Assembly: GCA_947627075.1 (NCBI GenBank)
Contig: CANQUR010000002.1
Location: forward strand, 1-37,295
DNA: 37,295 nucleotides
Source: an uncultured Clostridia bacterium
Lineage (GTDB): Bacteria; Bacillota; Clostridia; Christensenellales; Pumilibacteraceae
Direction of reading: 5' to 3'
The translations under genes were made by a program, and so were the position numbers. Below, one piece after another: positions 1 through 7,238 of the stretch (position 1 is the stretch's first letter; every line of letters starts with the position of its first letter). Below the pieces are notes generated by a model. It was given only the letters and a program-made list of their open reading frames with translations, had not been told where the DNA came from and ran no database searches.

Positions 1-189
1 GCTCAAGGCGATTCTTTCAGCGGCGGATTACTGGAATATCCTCAATACACAAGGCCAAGAGTTTTCAGAGGGCTTGAGGTTCCCGAAGTGCTTTTAAGTG
101 GACATCATGAAAATATCGAGACTTGGCGAAAGCAAAAATCGATCGAATATACCGCACGTATGAGAGCTGATCTTTTGGAGGATAAATGA
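1..189 (+). CDS. trmD: tRNA (guanine-37-N1)-methyltransferase TrmD, 3' end only
   Basis: This is the C-terminal 62 codons of TrmD, which methylates G37 next to the anticodon of several tRNAs using S-adenosylmethionine. The gene starts before the window. The visible part carries the family signature near its start (GGLLEYPQYTRP, then FRGLEVPEVLLSGHH), which belongs to the tRNA-binding C-terminal domain. The stop TGA lies at 187-189 and overlaps the start codons of rbgA. In many Bacillota rplS sits between trmD and rbgA. Here it is missing from that place and found at 20607. The assignment is secure from the motif alone. Confidence 0.93.
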   Translation, partial: AQGDSFSGGLLEYPQYTRPRVFRGLEVPEVLLSGHHENIETWRKQKSIEYTARMRADLLEDK

Positions 190-1022
190 TGGATATTCAT
201 TGGTTCCCCGGGCATATGACAAAATCACTTCGTATGATGCAGGAAAATGTCAAATATGTAGATGTGATATTTTATGTTGTGGATGCGCGTGCTCCAAAAA
301 GCTGTATTAATCCGGCATTTGAACCTATCATAGCCAATAAAAAAATCATATTTGTTTTGAATAAAGCAGATTTGATATCAAATGATAGCGCGGCAATTTG
401 GCTGAAAAAGTTAAAAGATATGGGCGACGATGCCTTTGCAATCAATAGCATATCATCAAGAGCTGCGCTCCCTTTGATCGCAATGGCAAAAAAGATATGT
501 GCGGAAAAAATCGCTCATTTCGAGGCCAAAGGTGTGAATACTTCAATAAGAGCTATGGTCATTGGTGTTCCTAATTCAGGTAAAAGCACGCTTATCAATA
601 ATTTGTGCGGTAGGGCAAGCGCAATCACCGGGAATCGAGCCGGAGTGACACGAGGCAAACAATGGGTGAGAATAAGCGATCGATTCGAGGTTCTGGATAC
701 TCCCGGTACGCTCTATCCAAAGCTTAACGATCAAACTGCGGCAATGAGGTTGGCATTTATAGGAAGTATAAAGGATGAAGTGCTTGACAAAAATGAACTT
801 GCATATATGCTATTACGAGAACTTGTTGCTATTGACCCAAAGATTATATCGGATAAATACCACGTCGTAATTTGTGACGATTTCTATCTGATTATGTCAG
901 ACATAGCAAGGAGCAGGGGCTATATAATGAAAGGAAATATTCCCGATATTGACCGAACTTGTATTGCTATCATTGATGATTTTCGCAAAGGGAAGCTTGG
1001 TAAAATTTGCTTGGACGGTTAA
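189..1022 (+). CDS. rbgA: Ribosome biogenesis GTPase RbgA (YlqF)
   Basis: RbgA is a GTPase needed for late assembly of the 50S ribosomal subunit. The GTPase motifs are circularly permuted, as in the family: G4 NKAD at about residues 58-61, then G1 GVPNSGKST at 126-134, then G3 DTPG at 170-173. The N-terminus (MDIHWFPGHM) matches the usual start of RbgA, and the length (277 residues) is normal. Two ATGs in tandem (186 and 189) are possible starts. I prefer 189 because the GGAGG at 177-181 then has a 7-nt spacer and the N-terminus aligns with the family. It overlaps the trmD stop and is followed at once by rnhB. Its C-terminal part contains one copy of the dispersed palindrome, read as IMSDI. 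Confidence 0.95.
   Translation: MDIHWFPGHMTKSLRMMQENVKYVDVIFYVVDARAPKSCINPAFEPIIANKKIIFVLNKADLISNDSAAIWLKKLKDMGDDAFAINSISSRAALPLIAMAKKICAEKIAHFEAKGVNTSIRAMVIGVPNSGKSTLINNLCGRASAITGNRAGVTRGKQWVRISDRFEVLDTPGTLYPKLNDQTAAMRLAFIGSIKDEVLDKNELAYMLLRELVAIDPKIISDKYHVVICDDFYLIMSDIARSRGYIMKGNIPDIDRTCIAIIDDFRKGKLGKICLDG
888..910. repeat. Dispersed palindrome, copy 1 (in rbgA)
   Basis: The left half-site is CTGATTATGTC, centred on A899, followed by GACATA and then divergence. The palindromic 13-bp core TATGTCAGACATA is exact. It is read in rbgA as LIMSDIA. Confidence 0.75.
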
Positions 1023-1027
1023 ATAAA

Positions 1028-1630
1028 ATGACAAAAGATTTATTTTATTTCGATCAAAAATATGGTAACGATGTAGCCGGATGCGACGAAGCCGGTCGTG
1101 GACCTCTTGCCGGTCCTGTCGTAATAGCCGCATGTAAAATGCCTATGGATTTTATTATTGAAGGCATAAACGACAGTAAGCAGCTTTCGCCTATAAAGAG
1201 AGAAGAATTATATCAAAAAATCATAAAATGTGCTGAATATTCTATTGTCGTCATAGACGAAAAGACAATTGATGAAATAAATATTTTACAAGCTACCAAG
1301 CTTGGCATGAGCAAATGCATTACGCAGTTAAAAGACGCTAAATTGGTTCTTGTTGACGCTGTAAAACTTGATTTGCCTATCAAGACGGTGCCTATTATAA
1401 AAGGCGATACATATAGCTATAATATAGCGGCGGCTTCAATTTTGGCAAAAGTGTACAGAGACAGATTAATGCTTGAAATGGACAAGCTTTATCCCGAATA
1501 TGGCTTTGCGTCAAATAAGGGATATGGTACAAAATCTCATATTGAAATGCTTAAAAAATACGGTCCATGCAAGATTCATCGAACTACCTTTATAAAAAAT
1601 TTTGTAGGAGAAGTCGATGAAAAAAAATAA
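1028..1630 (+). CDS. rnhB: Ribonuclease HII
   Basis: RNase HII removes ribonucleotides embedded in DNA and the RNA of RNA-DNA hybrids. The family start CDEAGRGPLAGPV is present with the first two catalytic acids at D20 and E21. The later acids are in the VLVDAVKL and YRDRLM segments. I take the ATG at 1028 as start: the in-frame TTG at 1007 adds only seven residues with no homology and lies inside rbgA. No convincing Shine-Dalgarno sequence precedes 1028, so translation is probably coupled to rbgA, which ends 5 nt upstream. At 200 residues the length is normal. The 3' end overlaps yraN by 14 nt. Confidence 0.95.
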   Translation: MTKDLFYFDQKYGNDVAGCDEAGRGPLAGPVVIAACKMPMDFIIEGINDSKQLSPIKREELYQKIIKCAEYSIVVIDEKTIDEINILQATKLGMSKCITQLKDAKLVLVDAVKLDLPIKTVPIIKGDTYSYNIAAASILAKVYRDRLMLEMDKLYPEYGFASNKGYGTKSHIEMLKKYGPCKIHRTTFIKNFVGEVDEKK

Positions 1631-1979
1631 TAAACTCATAGGTAAGATGGGAGAGGATATCGCCGTTGACTATCTAAAAAAGAAAAAATATGAAATCATA
1701 AAGCGTAATTATGTCAATGAATACGGTGAAATCGATATCATAGCCGCACATGACGGATATTTGATTTTTATTGAAGTCAAGACGCGCAACGGTACACAAT
1801 ACGGAACTCCCGCAGAAGCGGTGGATTCGCATAAGATAAGAAAAATCAGTCAGGTTGCGAGCGGCTATATTCAATATAAACATCTTTATGACTATCCTGT
1901 TAGATTTGATGTAATAGAAGTATGCGACGGAGAGATAAATCACATTGAAAATGCGTTCGATAGTTATTTAAGGTACTAA
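1617..1979 (+). CDS. yraN: UPF0102 / YraN family predicted nuclease
   Basis: This small protein (120 residues) belongs to UPF0102 (YraN), which has a restriction-endonuclease-like fold. The family signature is clear: KMGEDIAVDYL near the N-terminus, then GEIDIIAAHDGYLIFIEVKTR, where the D and the E-x-K are the predicted metal-binding core. The biological role is poorly known; family members are commonly next to rnhB, as here. It starts inside rnhB, with AGGAG a few bases before the ATG, so the two are translationally coupled. Confidence 0.92.
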   Translation: MKKNNKLIGKMGEDIAVDYLKKKKYEIIKRNYVNEYGEIDIIAAHDGYLIFIEVKTRNGTQYGTPAEAVDSHKIRKISQVASGYIQYKHLYDYPVRFDVIEVCDGEINHIENAFDSYLRY

Positions 1980-2004
1980 TATATGTGTAACATAATATGT
2001 AATA

Positions 2005-2970
2005 ATGACATATATATTGGCTATGCTTACCTTAAAAATCAATATTTCTTGTCTTGAATCCAATCTTTGTTATTTGAGAAAACGAGTGTCGTGCGAACTT
2101 TGTGCAGTAGTGAAAGGCAATGCATACGGTCATGGATTGGCAATAGCGCATTTTATTGACGATTACATTGATAGTTATGCGGTGGCAAATGGGGATGAAG
2201 CGATAAAACTTCGTAAGATTACTTCTAAACCGATCTATGTTCTATGTCCTTCCGAAGATATAAATGATGACAATGTAATTTATGCCGCAACAAGCGAAAA
2301 AGATTTTCAACATAAGCGGGTATGTGTAAAGGTAAATACAGGTATGAATAGATTGGGTATTTTACCTTCCGAAGTGGACGCTTTTTTGGATCTATGCGTA
2401 GCCAAAGGAATAAAAGTCGACAGTATTTATACGCATTTTTCGGATTTTGAATATGCTCCAATACAATTTGATCGCTTTATGAATATAGATCATTGCGTAA
2501 AACGTCATGCTTGTGCAAGCAATTTTTTAAAACTTCCTTCGGAATATCAATTAGATATGGTCCGTTGCGGCTTGGCTATGTATGGGTACGGAGATGAACA
2601 CCTCAAACCTGTAATGTCGGCTTATACCGAGGTTTATGCGGTTTTATCTGTTAAGAAAGGAGAAAGAATAGGTTATTCGTATGTTGCCACGAACGATATG
2701 AAAATCGCAGTGCTCGGTGCCGGCTATGCGGATGGCATTCGCAGACAAAAGCAAATGTTTTGTATTAAAGGAAAACTTTGCGAGACTGTAGGGAACATTT
2801 GTATGGATATGTGTTTTGTAAATGTATCCGATATCGATGTTCAAACCGGAGACAAAGCTGAATTTTTGGGTAAAAACATCGATGGGATTTGTGTGGCAAA
2901 TAACAATAATACAATAATATATGAGATATTGACTTCTTTTGGAAGTAGACCAAGGAGAATTTATGAATAA
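2005..2970 (+). CDS. alr: Alanine racemase, compact form
   Basis: This PLP enzyme interconverts L- and D-alanine for peptidoglycan. Visible are the PLP lysine motif VVKGNAYGHG (K37), VNTGMNRLG at about 110-118, R187 in the VRCGLAMYG motif, the likely catalytic tyrosine in GYSY (Y224), GYADG at 240-244 and the ICMDM motif at 265-269. At 321 residues it is clearly shorter than the usual 360-390. The shortening seems to fall in the barrel between about residues 60 and 105 and just before GYADG. All key residues remain, so I expect an active enzyme. Starts at 2005 or 2023 (six codons later) are both possible; neither has a good ribosome site. The stop overlaps the next gene by 8 nt. Confidence 0.88.
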   Translation: MTYILAMLTLKINISCLESNLCYLRKRVSCELCAVVKGNAYGHGLAIAHFIDDYIDSYAVANGDEAIKLRKITSKPIYVLCPSEDINDDNVIYAATSEKDFQHKRVCVKVNTGMNRLGILPSEVDAFLDLCVAKGIKVDSIYTHFSDFEYAPIQFDRFMNIDHCVKRHACASNFLKLPSEYQLDMVRCGLAMYGYGDEHLKPVMSAYTEVYAVLSVKKGERIGYSYVATNDMKIAVLGAGYADGIRRQKQMFCIKGKLCETVGNICMDMCFVNVSDIDVQTGDKAEFLGKNIDGICVANNNNTIIYEILTSFGSRPRRIYE

Positions 2971-3490
2971 GCAAGAACTTCGCAAAAAATACTCCTCTAT
3001 ACGTAAAAATATAGTAGGGAGAGAAGAAAAAAATCTAATGATATTAAAGAAATTACAAGAAATAGCTAAAGGGCATTCTTCAATATTTGTATATGTTTCT
3101 TTCGGCAGCGAAGTCGATACTCACACATTCATTAAAAATAATGCCGAAAAAATTTATATCCCGTATACTGCCGAGGGCAAAATGAAGTCGCTTAAATATT
3201 TGGGGGGAGAACTTAATGCGGACAAGCTAGGCAATATAGATAAAAAATGTTATGGTCGAGAGGAAATTCCTACGCTTACTGTAGTCCCCATGCTCGCTTT
3301 TGATAGTTCATGTTATAGGCTTGGATACGGGGGTGGGTATTACGATAAATTTTTGCAAAATACTTTTACCGTCAAAGTCGGAATTGCCTATGACGAACAA
3401 ATTACCCATGAAAATTTTGCCGAAATTTTTGACGTACCTCTTGATATTATTGTAACGCCAACGAAAATGTACAGAAGGCAGTCGATATGA
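2963..3490 (+). CDS. 5-formyltetrahydrofolate cyclo-ligase
   Basis: The enzyme converts 5-formyl-THF to 5,10-methenyl-THF with ATP, returning stored folate to one-carbon metabolism. The family hallmark GYGGGYYDKF is at residues 121-130. The N-terminus, with KQELRKKYSSIRK, is a typical basic first helix. The length (175 residues) is normal. I chose the ATG at 2963 because AAGGAG lies at 2952-2957; an in-frame start at 2939 lies deep in alr and adds no homology. The stop shares ATGA with the rsmD start. Confidence 0.93.
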   Translation: MNKQELRKKYSSIRKNIVGREEKNLMILKKLQEIAKGHSSIFVYVSFGSEVDTHTFIKNNAEKIYIPYTAEGKMKSLKYLGGELNADKLGNIDKKCYGREEIPTLTVVPMLAFDSSCYRLGYGGGYYDKFLQNTFTVKVGIAYDEQITHENFAEIFDVPLDIIVTPTKMYRRQSI

Positions 3491-4035
3491 GTGTCATTTC
3501 CGGAAAATACAGAGGGAAGAAACTTTTTTCGCCGGTCGGTAACGAAGTCAGACCTACTACCGATAGGATAAAAGAAACGGTTTTTAATATCCTTTCGTCT
3601 AAAGGCGAATTTTATGGGGCTATTGTTCTTGATCTCTTTTCGGGTAGCGGAGCTTTGGGGATAGAGGCTTTGAGCCGTGGCGCCGAAAATGCGGTTTTTG
3701 TTGATAAGAGTCATGACAGCTACGAGCTCACAAAGAAGAATTTGGCTCACGTTGGAGCAAAGGGGGAGATATATAATACCGATTTTCAGATCGCTTTGAA
3801 AAAATTAAGCGGAAGAAAGTTCGATTTTATCTTTTTAGATCCCCCGTATTTCGGCAAAAATGAACAAATTATTTTTGATCTCATAGAAAAATATGATTTA
3901 TTGACACAAAACGGTATAATTTTTTTAGAGCATTCCACTAAAATCGGCTTGCCTGATACAGGGGAAAGGTATATAATAGATAATAGAATTTGCGGAAGTA
4001 CAACAATTTCATTTTTACAAAGGAGAGAAAAATGA
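3487..4035 (+). CDS. rsmD: 16S rRNA (guanine-966-N2)-methyltransferase RsmD
   Basis: RsmD methylates G966 of 16S rRNA using S-adenosylmethionine. The protein shows the family start (ISGKYRGKKL, then RPTTDRIKETVFNIL at about 22-36), the SAM-binding VLDLFSGSGALGIEAL at 47-62 and the catalytic DPPY at 118-121. The length, 182 residues, is typical. The rsmD-coaD order is the usual arrangement in Bacillota. It starts with ATGA overlapping the previous stop and its last codons overlap the coaD start by 4 nt. Confidence 0.96.
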   Translation: MSVISGKYRGKKLFSPVGNEVRPTTDRIKETVFNILSSKGEFYGAIVLDLFSGSGALGIEALSRGAENAVFVDKSHDSYELTKKNLAHVGAKGEIYNTDFQIALKKLSGRKFDFIFLDPPYFGKNEQIIFDLIEKYDLLTQNGIIFLEHSTKIGLPDTGERYIIDNRICGSTTISFLQRREK

Positions 4036-4508
4036 AAAAAGCCGTATTTGCGGGATCGTTCGATCCGTTTACATTGGGGCACAAGAATATCGTGTTACGC
4101 GCGTCTAAATTATTTGATGAAGTCGTTGTCGCCATTGCTTTAGATACGGGTAAAAAATATCATGATATCAATGTGCGAAAACAAATCGTTGCGGCATCGC
4201 TGGAATGCAATAACATAAGAATTGAGACTTTTGAGGGATTATTGACCGAATTTATGAAGAAAAACGATATCAATATTCTTGTACGCGGTGTCAGAAACGC
4301 AAATGATTATGACTATGAAAAAAGTCTTATGCGCGTTTATCGTTCTTTATTGCCGGAAATGGAAATTGTATTATTGCCCGCAATGTCTGAACTCGACCAT
4401 GTCAGTAGTACTGTAGTTCGGGAGCTTTGTAAACTCGATGCAAAGCTTGATGGTTATATAGATACAAATGCGGAAAAATATGTGCGAAGTCTTTATTCGG
4501 AGAAATAA
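4032..4508 (+). CDS. coaD: Pantetheine-phosphate adenylyltransferase
   Basis: CoaD transfers AMP from ATP to 4'-phosphopantetheine, the fourth step of coenzyme A synthesis. The nucleotidyltransferase motif GSFDPFTLGH is at residues 8-17, and the second signature (VSSTVVREL) lies near 123-131. RGVRNANDYDYE in the middle is also typical. The length of 158 residues is normal. The start at 4032 is set by AAGGAGAG a few bases upstream and by homology; an in-frame TTG at 3990 would add 14 unrelated residues from inside rsmD. It overlaps the next gene by one base (TAATG). Confidence 0.97.
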   Translation: MKKAVFAGSFDPFTLGHKNIVLRASKLFDEVVVAIALDTGKKYHDINVRKQIVAASLECNNIRIETFEGLLTEFMKKNDINILVRGVRNANDYDYEKSLMRVYRSLLPEMEIVLLPAMSELDHVSSTVVRELCKLDAKLDGYIDTNAEKYVRSLYSEK

Positions 4509-4951
4509 TGGATGCAATAACGCTCATAGAGCTTTTGAAAGATGAATTTGTAGACATCAAAGGTTTGCCAAAACGAAAGGTCGATCCGGACAGATGTTTG
4601 CAACTTATTGAAGAGCTTAAAAATTCTTTGCCAACTTGTATTAAGGACGCTCGGAAAATCATTGAAAATAAGCAGCAGATTTTGCAAAATGCGGATTTTG
4701 TAGCTAAAAATACTATTTCATCCGCAGAAGAAAAAGCGCGTCGAATGGTCGCGGGCAGTGAGATCGAACAATTGGCGCAACGAGAGGCTCAAAAGATCAT
4801 CAATAAAGCCGCAATTCAACGCGATGTGCTGATCGACAAGACGAAAACTCATTTGGATAGTATGTTTTCGGAAACGGAACAATTTTTGTTGAGTTTACTT
4901 GATATGATCCGTAAAAATCGTCATGAATTACGTACAATAACTTTTAATTAA
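4508..4951 (+). CDS. Unrecognised coiled-coil protein downstream of coaD
   Basis: I do not recognise a named family. The 147-residue product is rich in charged residues and appears mostly helical. A heptad-like stretch from about residue 45 to 130 (KDARKIIENKQQI, then AEEKARRMVAG and AQREAQKIINKAA) suggests a long coiled coil. This resembles stalk-like subunits of rotary ATPases or DivIVA-type proteins in composition only. No signal peptide, membrane segment or catalytic motif is visible. It starts on the last base of the coaD stop, so it is co-expressed with coaD. I have an impression, not a search result, that small helical proteins occur beside coaD in other Clostridia. No function can be assigned. 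Confidence 0.8.
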   Translation: MDAITLIELLKDEFVDIKGLPKRKVDPDRCLQLIEELKNSLPTCIKDARKIIENKQQILQNADFVAKNTISSAEEKARRMVAGSEIEQLAQREAQKIINKAAIQRDVLIDKTKTHLDSMFSETEQFLLSLLDMIRKNRHELRTITFN

Positions 4952-4958
4952 AATTATT

Positions 4959-5957
4959 ATGTACCAAAGAATAAGAAAGTTAATATCTTTTGAAAAAGCA
5001 AAAAATCTTATTGTAGGCAACTTTGAAAATAAGGTTGATTTTGACAATGAAATAAAAACATCTATTGAAGGCAAAGGAAAATTTTTGATGATTATTGGGC
5101 CGTGTTCTGCCGACGATCCGGATGCCGTGCTATTTTATTGTGAATTTCTAAAACGAATATCCGAACAAGTCAAGGATAAAATATTTATCATACCTCGCGT
5201 TTATACTACAAAGCCGAGATCTGATGCGGGCGCATATCGTGGGATACTTCATTCGCCGGATTATAAGCATGAAAATATAAATAAAGGAATACTTGCAGCC
5301 CGAAAATTGATGGTTGATATTGCCGATAGATTTGGTTTTTTTGCCGCCGATGAAATGTTATATCCGGGAATGTATCCGTATTTCGCTGATTTGCTTTCCT
5401 ATGTTACTATTGGTGCAAGGTCATCGGAAGATCAATACCATCGTATGTATGCAAGTGGTCTTGATGTCGCTGTCGGCATAAAAAACCCAATGCATGGAGA
5501 TTTGTCAAGTTTGGCAAAAGCTATAAAAATTGTATATAGTAGCAACGATTTTTCTTTTAATGGATGGGAGATGAGTTCATGTGGAAATACATATGCTCAT
5601 GCCGTATTCAGAGGTTACACGGATGTTTCAGGGAAAATGTTTTGCAATTGCAATAAAGAATCATTGGATAAATATATTGAGGAATGTATAAACATTGGAG
5701 TAAATCCCGCTGTAATTATGGATTGTAATCATTTTAACAGTGGGAAGAACTATGATTTAGAACCTACTATTGCAATGTCGGCAATAGATTTTGTCAAAAA
5801 CGGATATTCAAACGTAATCAAAGGGCTTATGATAGAAAGTTATTTATTGGATGGAAGACAAGATGAGCCGATCGAATATGGAAAATCATTGACAGACGGT
5901 TGCCTCGGCATGACAAAAACCGAAAGGCTTATTTATGACATAGCCGAGAAATTATAA
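4959..5957 (+). CDS. aroF: 3-deoxy-7-phosphoheptulonate (DAHP) synthase, class I
   Basis: The enzyme condenses phosphoenolpyruvate and erythrose 4-phosphate, the entry step to the shikimate pathway. Class I (AroFGH-like) features are clear: IGPCSADDP at about 46-54, RVYTTKPRSDAGAYRG at 80-95, the IGARSSEDQYHR segment near 152-163 and YGKSLTDGC near the C-terminus. Its 332 residues are slightly fewer than E. coli AroG. No other aro gene is nearby, so it is separated from its pathway. No ribosome-binding site is evident, and it may be coupled to the gene 7 nt upstream. It ends 3 nt from the stop of the convergent tmcAL. Which amino acid feeds back on it cannot be read from the sequence. Confidence 0.93.
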   Translation: MYQRIRKLISFEKAKNLIVGNFENKVDFDNEIKTSIEGKGKFLMIIGPCSADDPDAVLFYCEFLKRISEQVKDKIFIIPRVYTTKPRSDAGAYRGILHSPDYKHENINKGILAARKLMVDIADRFGFFAADEMLYPGMYPYFADLLSYVTIGARSSEDQYHRMYASGLDVAVGIKNPMHGDLSSLAKAIKIVYSSNDFSFNGWEMSSCGNTYAHAVFRGYTDVSGKMFCNCNKESLDKYIEECINIGVNPAVIMDCNHFNSGKNYDLEPTIAMSAIDFVKNGYSNVIKGLMIESYLLDGRQDEPIEYGKSLTDGCLGMTKTERLIYDIAEKL

Positions 5958-5960
5958 ACT

Positions 5961-7109
5961 TTATACAATGATCATTGGAGTTTTATAATAATCATTGGCT
6001 GTTGTGTTTGTTAACAGAGAATATACGTCGTCCGCAAACGCATCTATCTTTACGCTTGTACTTTCACGATAGGAGAGGTCCGCATCGGAATTTCTTGTTA
6101 TAATATTTGGATCGAAGTTTGATAAATTTGATCTGAACTCTTTTTTTATGCCTAAAACTCTTGTTTTAATGCTGTTTATGTCAGACATAATCTGTTTGGT
6201 CGCGCCAAGTAAAGCATATAAGAATATTCTTTTAAGGCGTGCATATGTGTATCGTTTGGATTTTAATAGATCCAAAGCCCGATCTACAGAGGGTAGATCG
6301 GCAGCCTTTTTGATTTGGTATTCGAGTCCGCATTCCACATCCGGCAGTTGTCGCAATTCTTGTAAAGATAATTTTCTTAACGAATATAAAATAAGCGTAT
6401 CGAGAGTTTTATAGTTAGGTTTTTCATTATGACAAATTTCAAGCATCTCGATCGGCATATATTTTTCGAGAGCAATATTGTTGCTATTAAGATTTTCTCG
6501 TATTGCGCTTGCCGACGCGAAACTTTGACCGAGCGTCATATCGTTATATCCGCTTCCGATCCTCGGAATTGGCAATGCTGAGATATTTGTACCGTTAAGA
6601 GCTTCGAGATATTCTATAGCAAGAATATTGTTTGGGCGATCGAGGATCTCTATGAGGCTCTCGTCGCTCGAAGCTTTTAGGATAGCATTGGAAACGGCTT
6701 TGGGATATGAATTTCCTTTATACATTTCGGAGCCTATTAGCTTATCGATATTTGGGGATCTTTTTATTTTTGCAATATCATATAGCTTATCAATATGATT
6801 TGTTTCCACGCCGAAGGCAAGAGAAGATATATCGGAAATGTGCTTTAAGACTTCAACGCCTCCTTGAGCAAAATTTTTTGCGGCTGCGATAGAGAACTTT
6901 ACGGGAAGTTCGATAACTGCGTCGGCGCCATTTTCCAATGCTATGCGTGTTCTGGCAAATTTATTGACGCAAGCCGGCTCACCGCGCTGTACAAATGGAC
7001 CGCTCATTATACAAATTACGTGTTCGCCTGTCAATTCTTTTATTTTATTTATAATATAACGATGCCCGTAATGAAAAGGGTTAAACTCACAAATAAGTCC
7101 TACGCTCAT
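5961..7109 (-). CDS. tmcAL: tRNA(Met) cytidine acetate ligase TmcAL (YlbM)
   Basis: TmcAL makes N4-acetylcytidine at the wobble position of elongator tRNA-Met using acetate and ATP. This fits its position divergent from the acetate genes pta-ackA, although a functional link is inference. The N-terminal nucleotidyltransferase motif CEFNPFHYGHR is at residues 7-17, followed by MSGPFVQRGEPA near 36-47, both diagnostic. The length is 382 residues. The start at 7109 is set by a perfect AAGGAG just upstream on the minus strand; a longer frame reaching 7226 crosses the promoter and lacks homology. Codons near 6180 include one copy of the dispersed palindrome, read IMSDI. Confidence 0.94.
   Translation of the reverse strand: MSVGLICEFNPFHYGHRYIINKIKELTGEHVICIMSGPFVQRGEPACVNKFARTRIALENGADAVIELPVKFSIAAAKNFAQGGVEVLKHISDISSLAFGVETNHIDKLYDIAKIKRSPNIDKLIGSEMYKGNSYPKAVSNAILKASSDESLIEILDRPNNILAIEYLEALNGTNISALPIPRIGSGYNDMTLGQSFASASAIRENLNSNNIALEKYMPIEMLEICHNEKPNYKTLDTLILYSLRKLSLQELRQLPDVECGLEYQIKKAADLPSVDRALDLLKSKRYTYARLKRIFLYALLGATKQIMSDINSIKTRVLGIKKEFRSNLSNFDPNIITRNSDADLSYRESTSVKIDAFADDVYSLLTNTTANDYYKTPMIIV
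5966..5977. repeat. 12-bp perfect palindrome at the 3' ends of two convergent genes
   Basis: CAATGATCATTG lies in the last codons of tmcAL, 8 nt beyond the stop of the DAHP synthase gene. There is no T-run, so it is not a standard terminator. By chance a few palindromes of this size are expected in a window this long. I record it because the 3-nt gap between the convergent genes leaves no other place for termination. Confidence 0.3.
6172..6194. repeat. Dispersed palindrome, copy 2 (in tmcAL)
   Basis: The half-site CTGTTTATGTC is followed by centre A6183 and GACATAATCTG, which deviates from the palindrome only in the outer bases. The gene lies on the minus strand and reads it as QIMSDINS. Confidence 0.8.
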
Positions 7110-7148
7110 TTTTCTCCTTAAAAATCGGTTTTTTGTCCGTGTAAATAT

Positions 7149-7187
7149 TTTACAACCGTAAAAGATTGTGCTATAATTATAGCACAA
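7149..7187 (+). promoter_or_regulatory. pta-ackA promoter with a 22-bp perfect palindrome over the -10 box
   Basis: A -35 box TTTACA (7149-7154) and a -10 box TATAAT (7172-7177) are separated by 17 nt, with an extended TG just before the -10. The -10 lies inside a perfect palindrome, TTGTGCTATAA followed by its reverse complement (7166-7187). Because of the symmetry the same TGC-TATAAT also reads toward tmcAL on the other strand, with TTGTAA (7203-7198) as a possible -35 box at 16 nt. The palindrome may be an operator, a bidirectional promoter, or both. Confidence 0.7.
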
Positions 7188-7238
7188 AATTTTGAAATTA
7201 CAAACCAAATCTGTAATTGTTGACAAAAGGAGATTATT

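Noticed and set aside
7220..7225. TTGACA just upstream of pta as a -35 box
   Set aside because: It lies only 14 nt before the pta start codon, leaving no room for a -10 box that would include the ribosome site. The promoter at 7149-7177 is far better.
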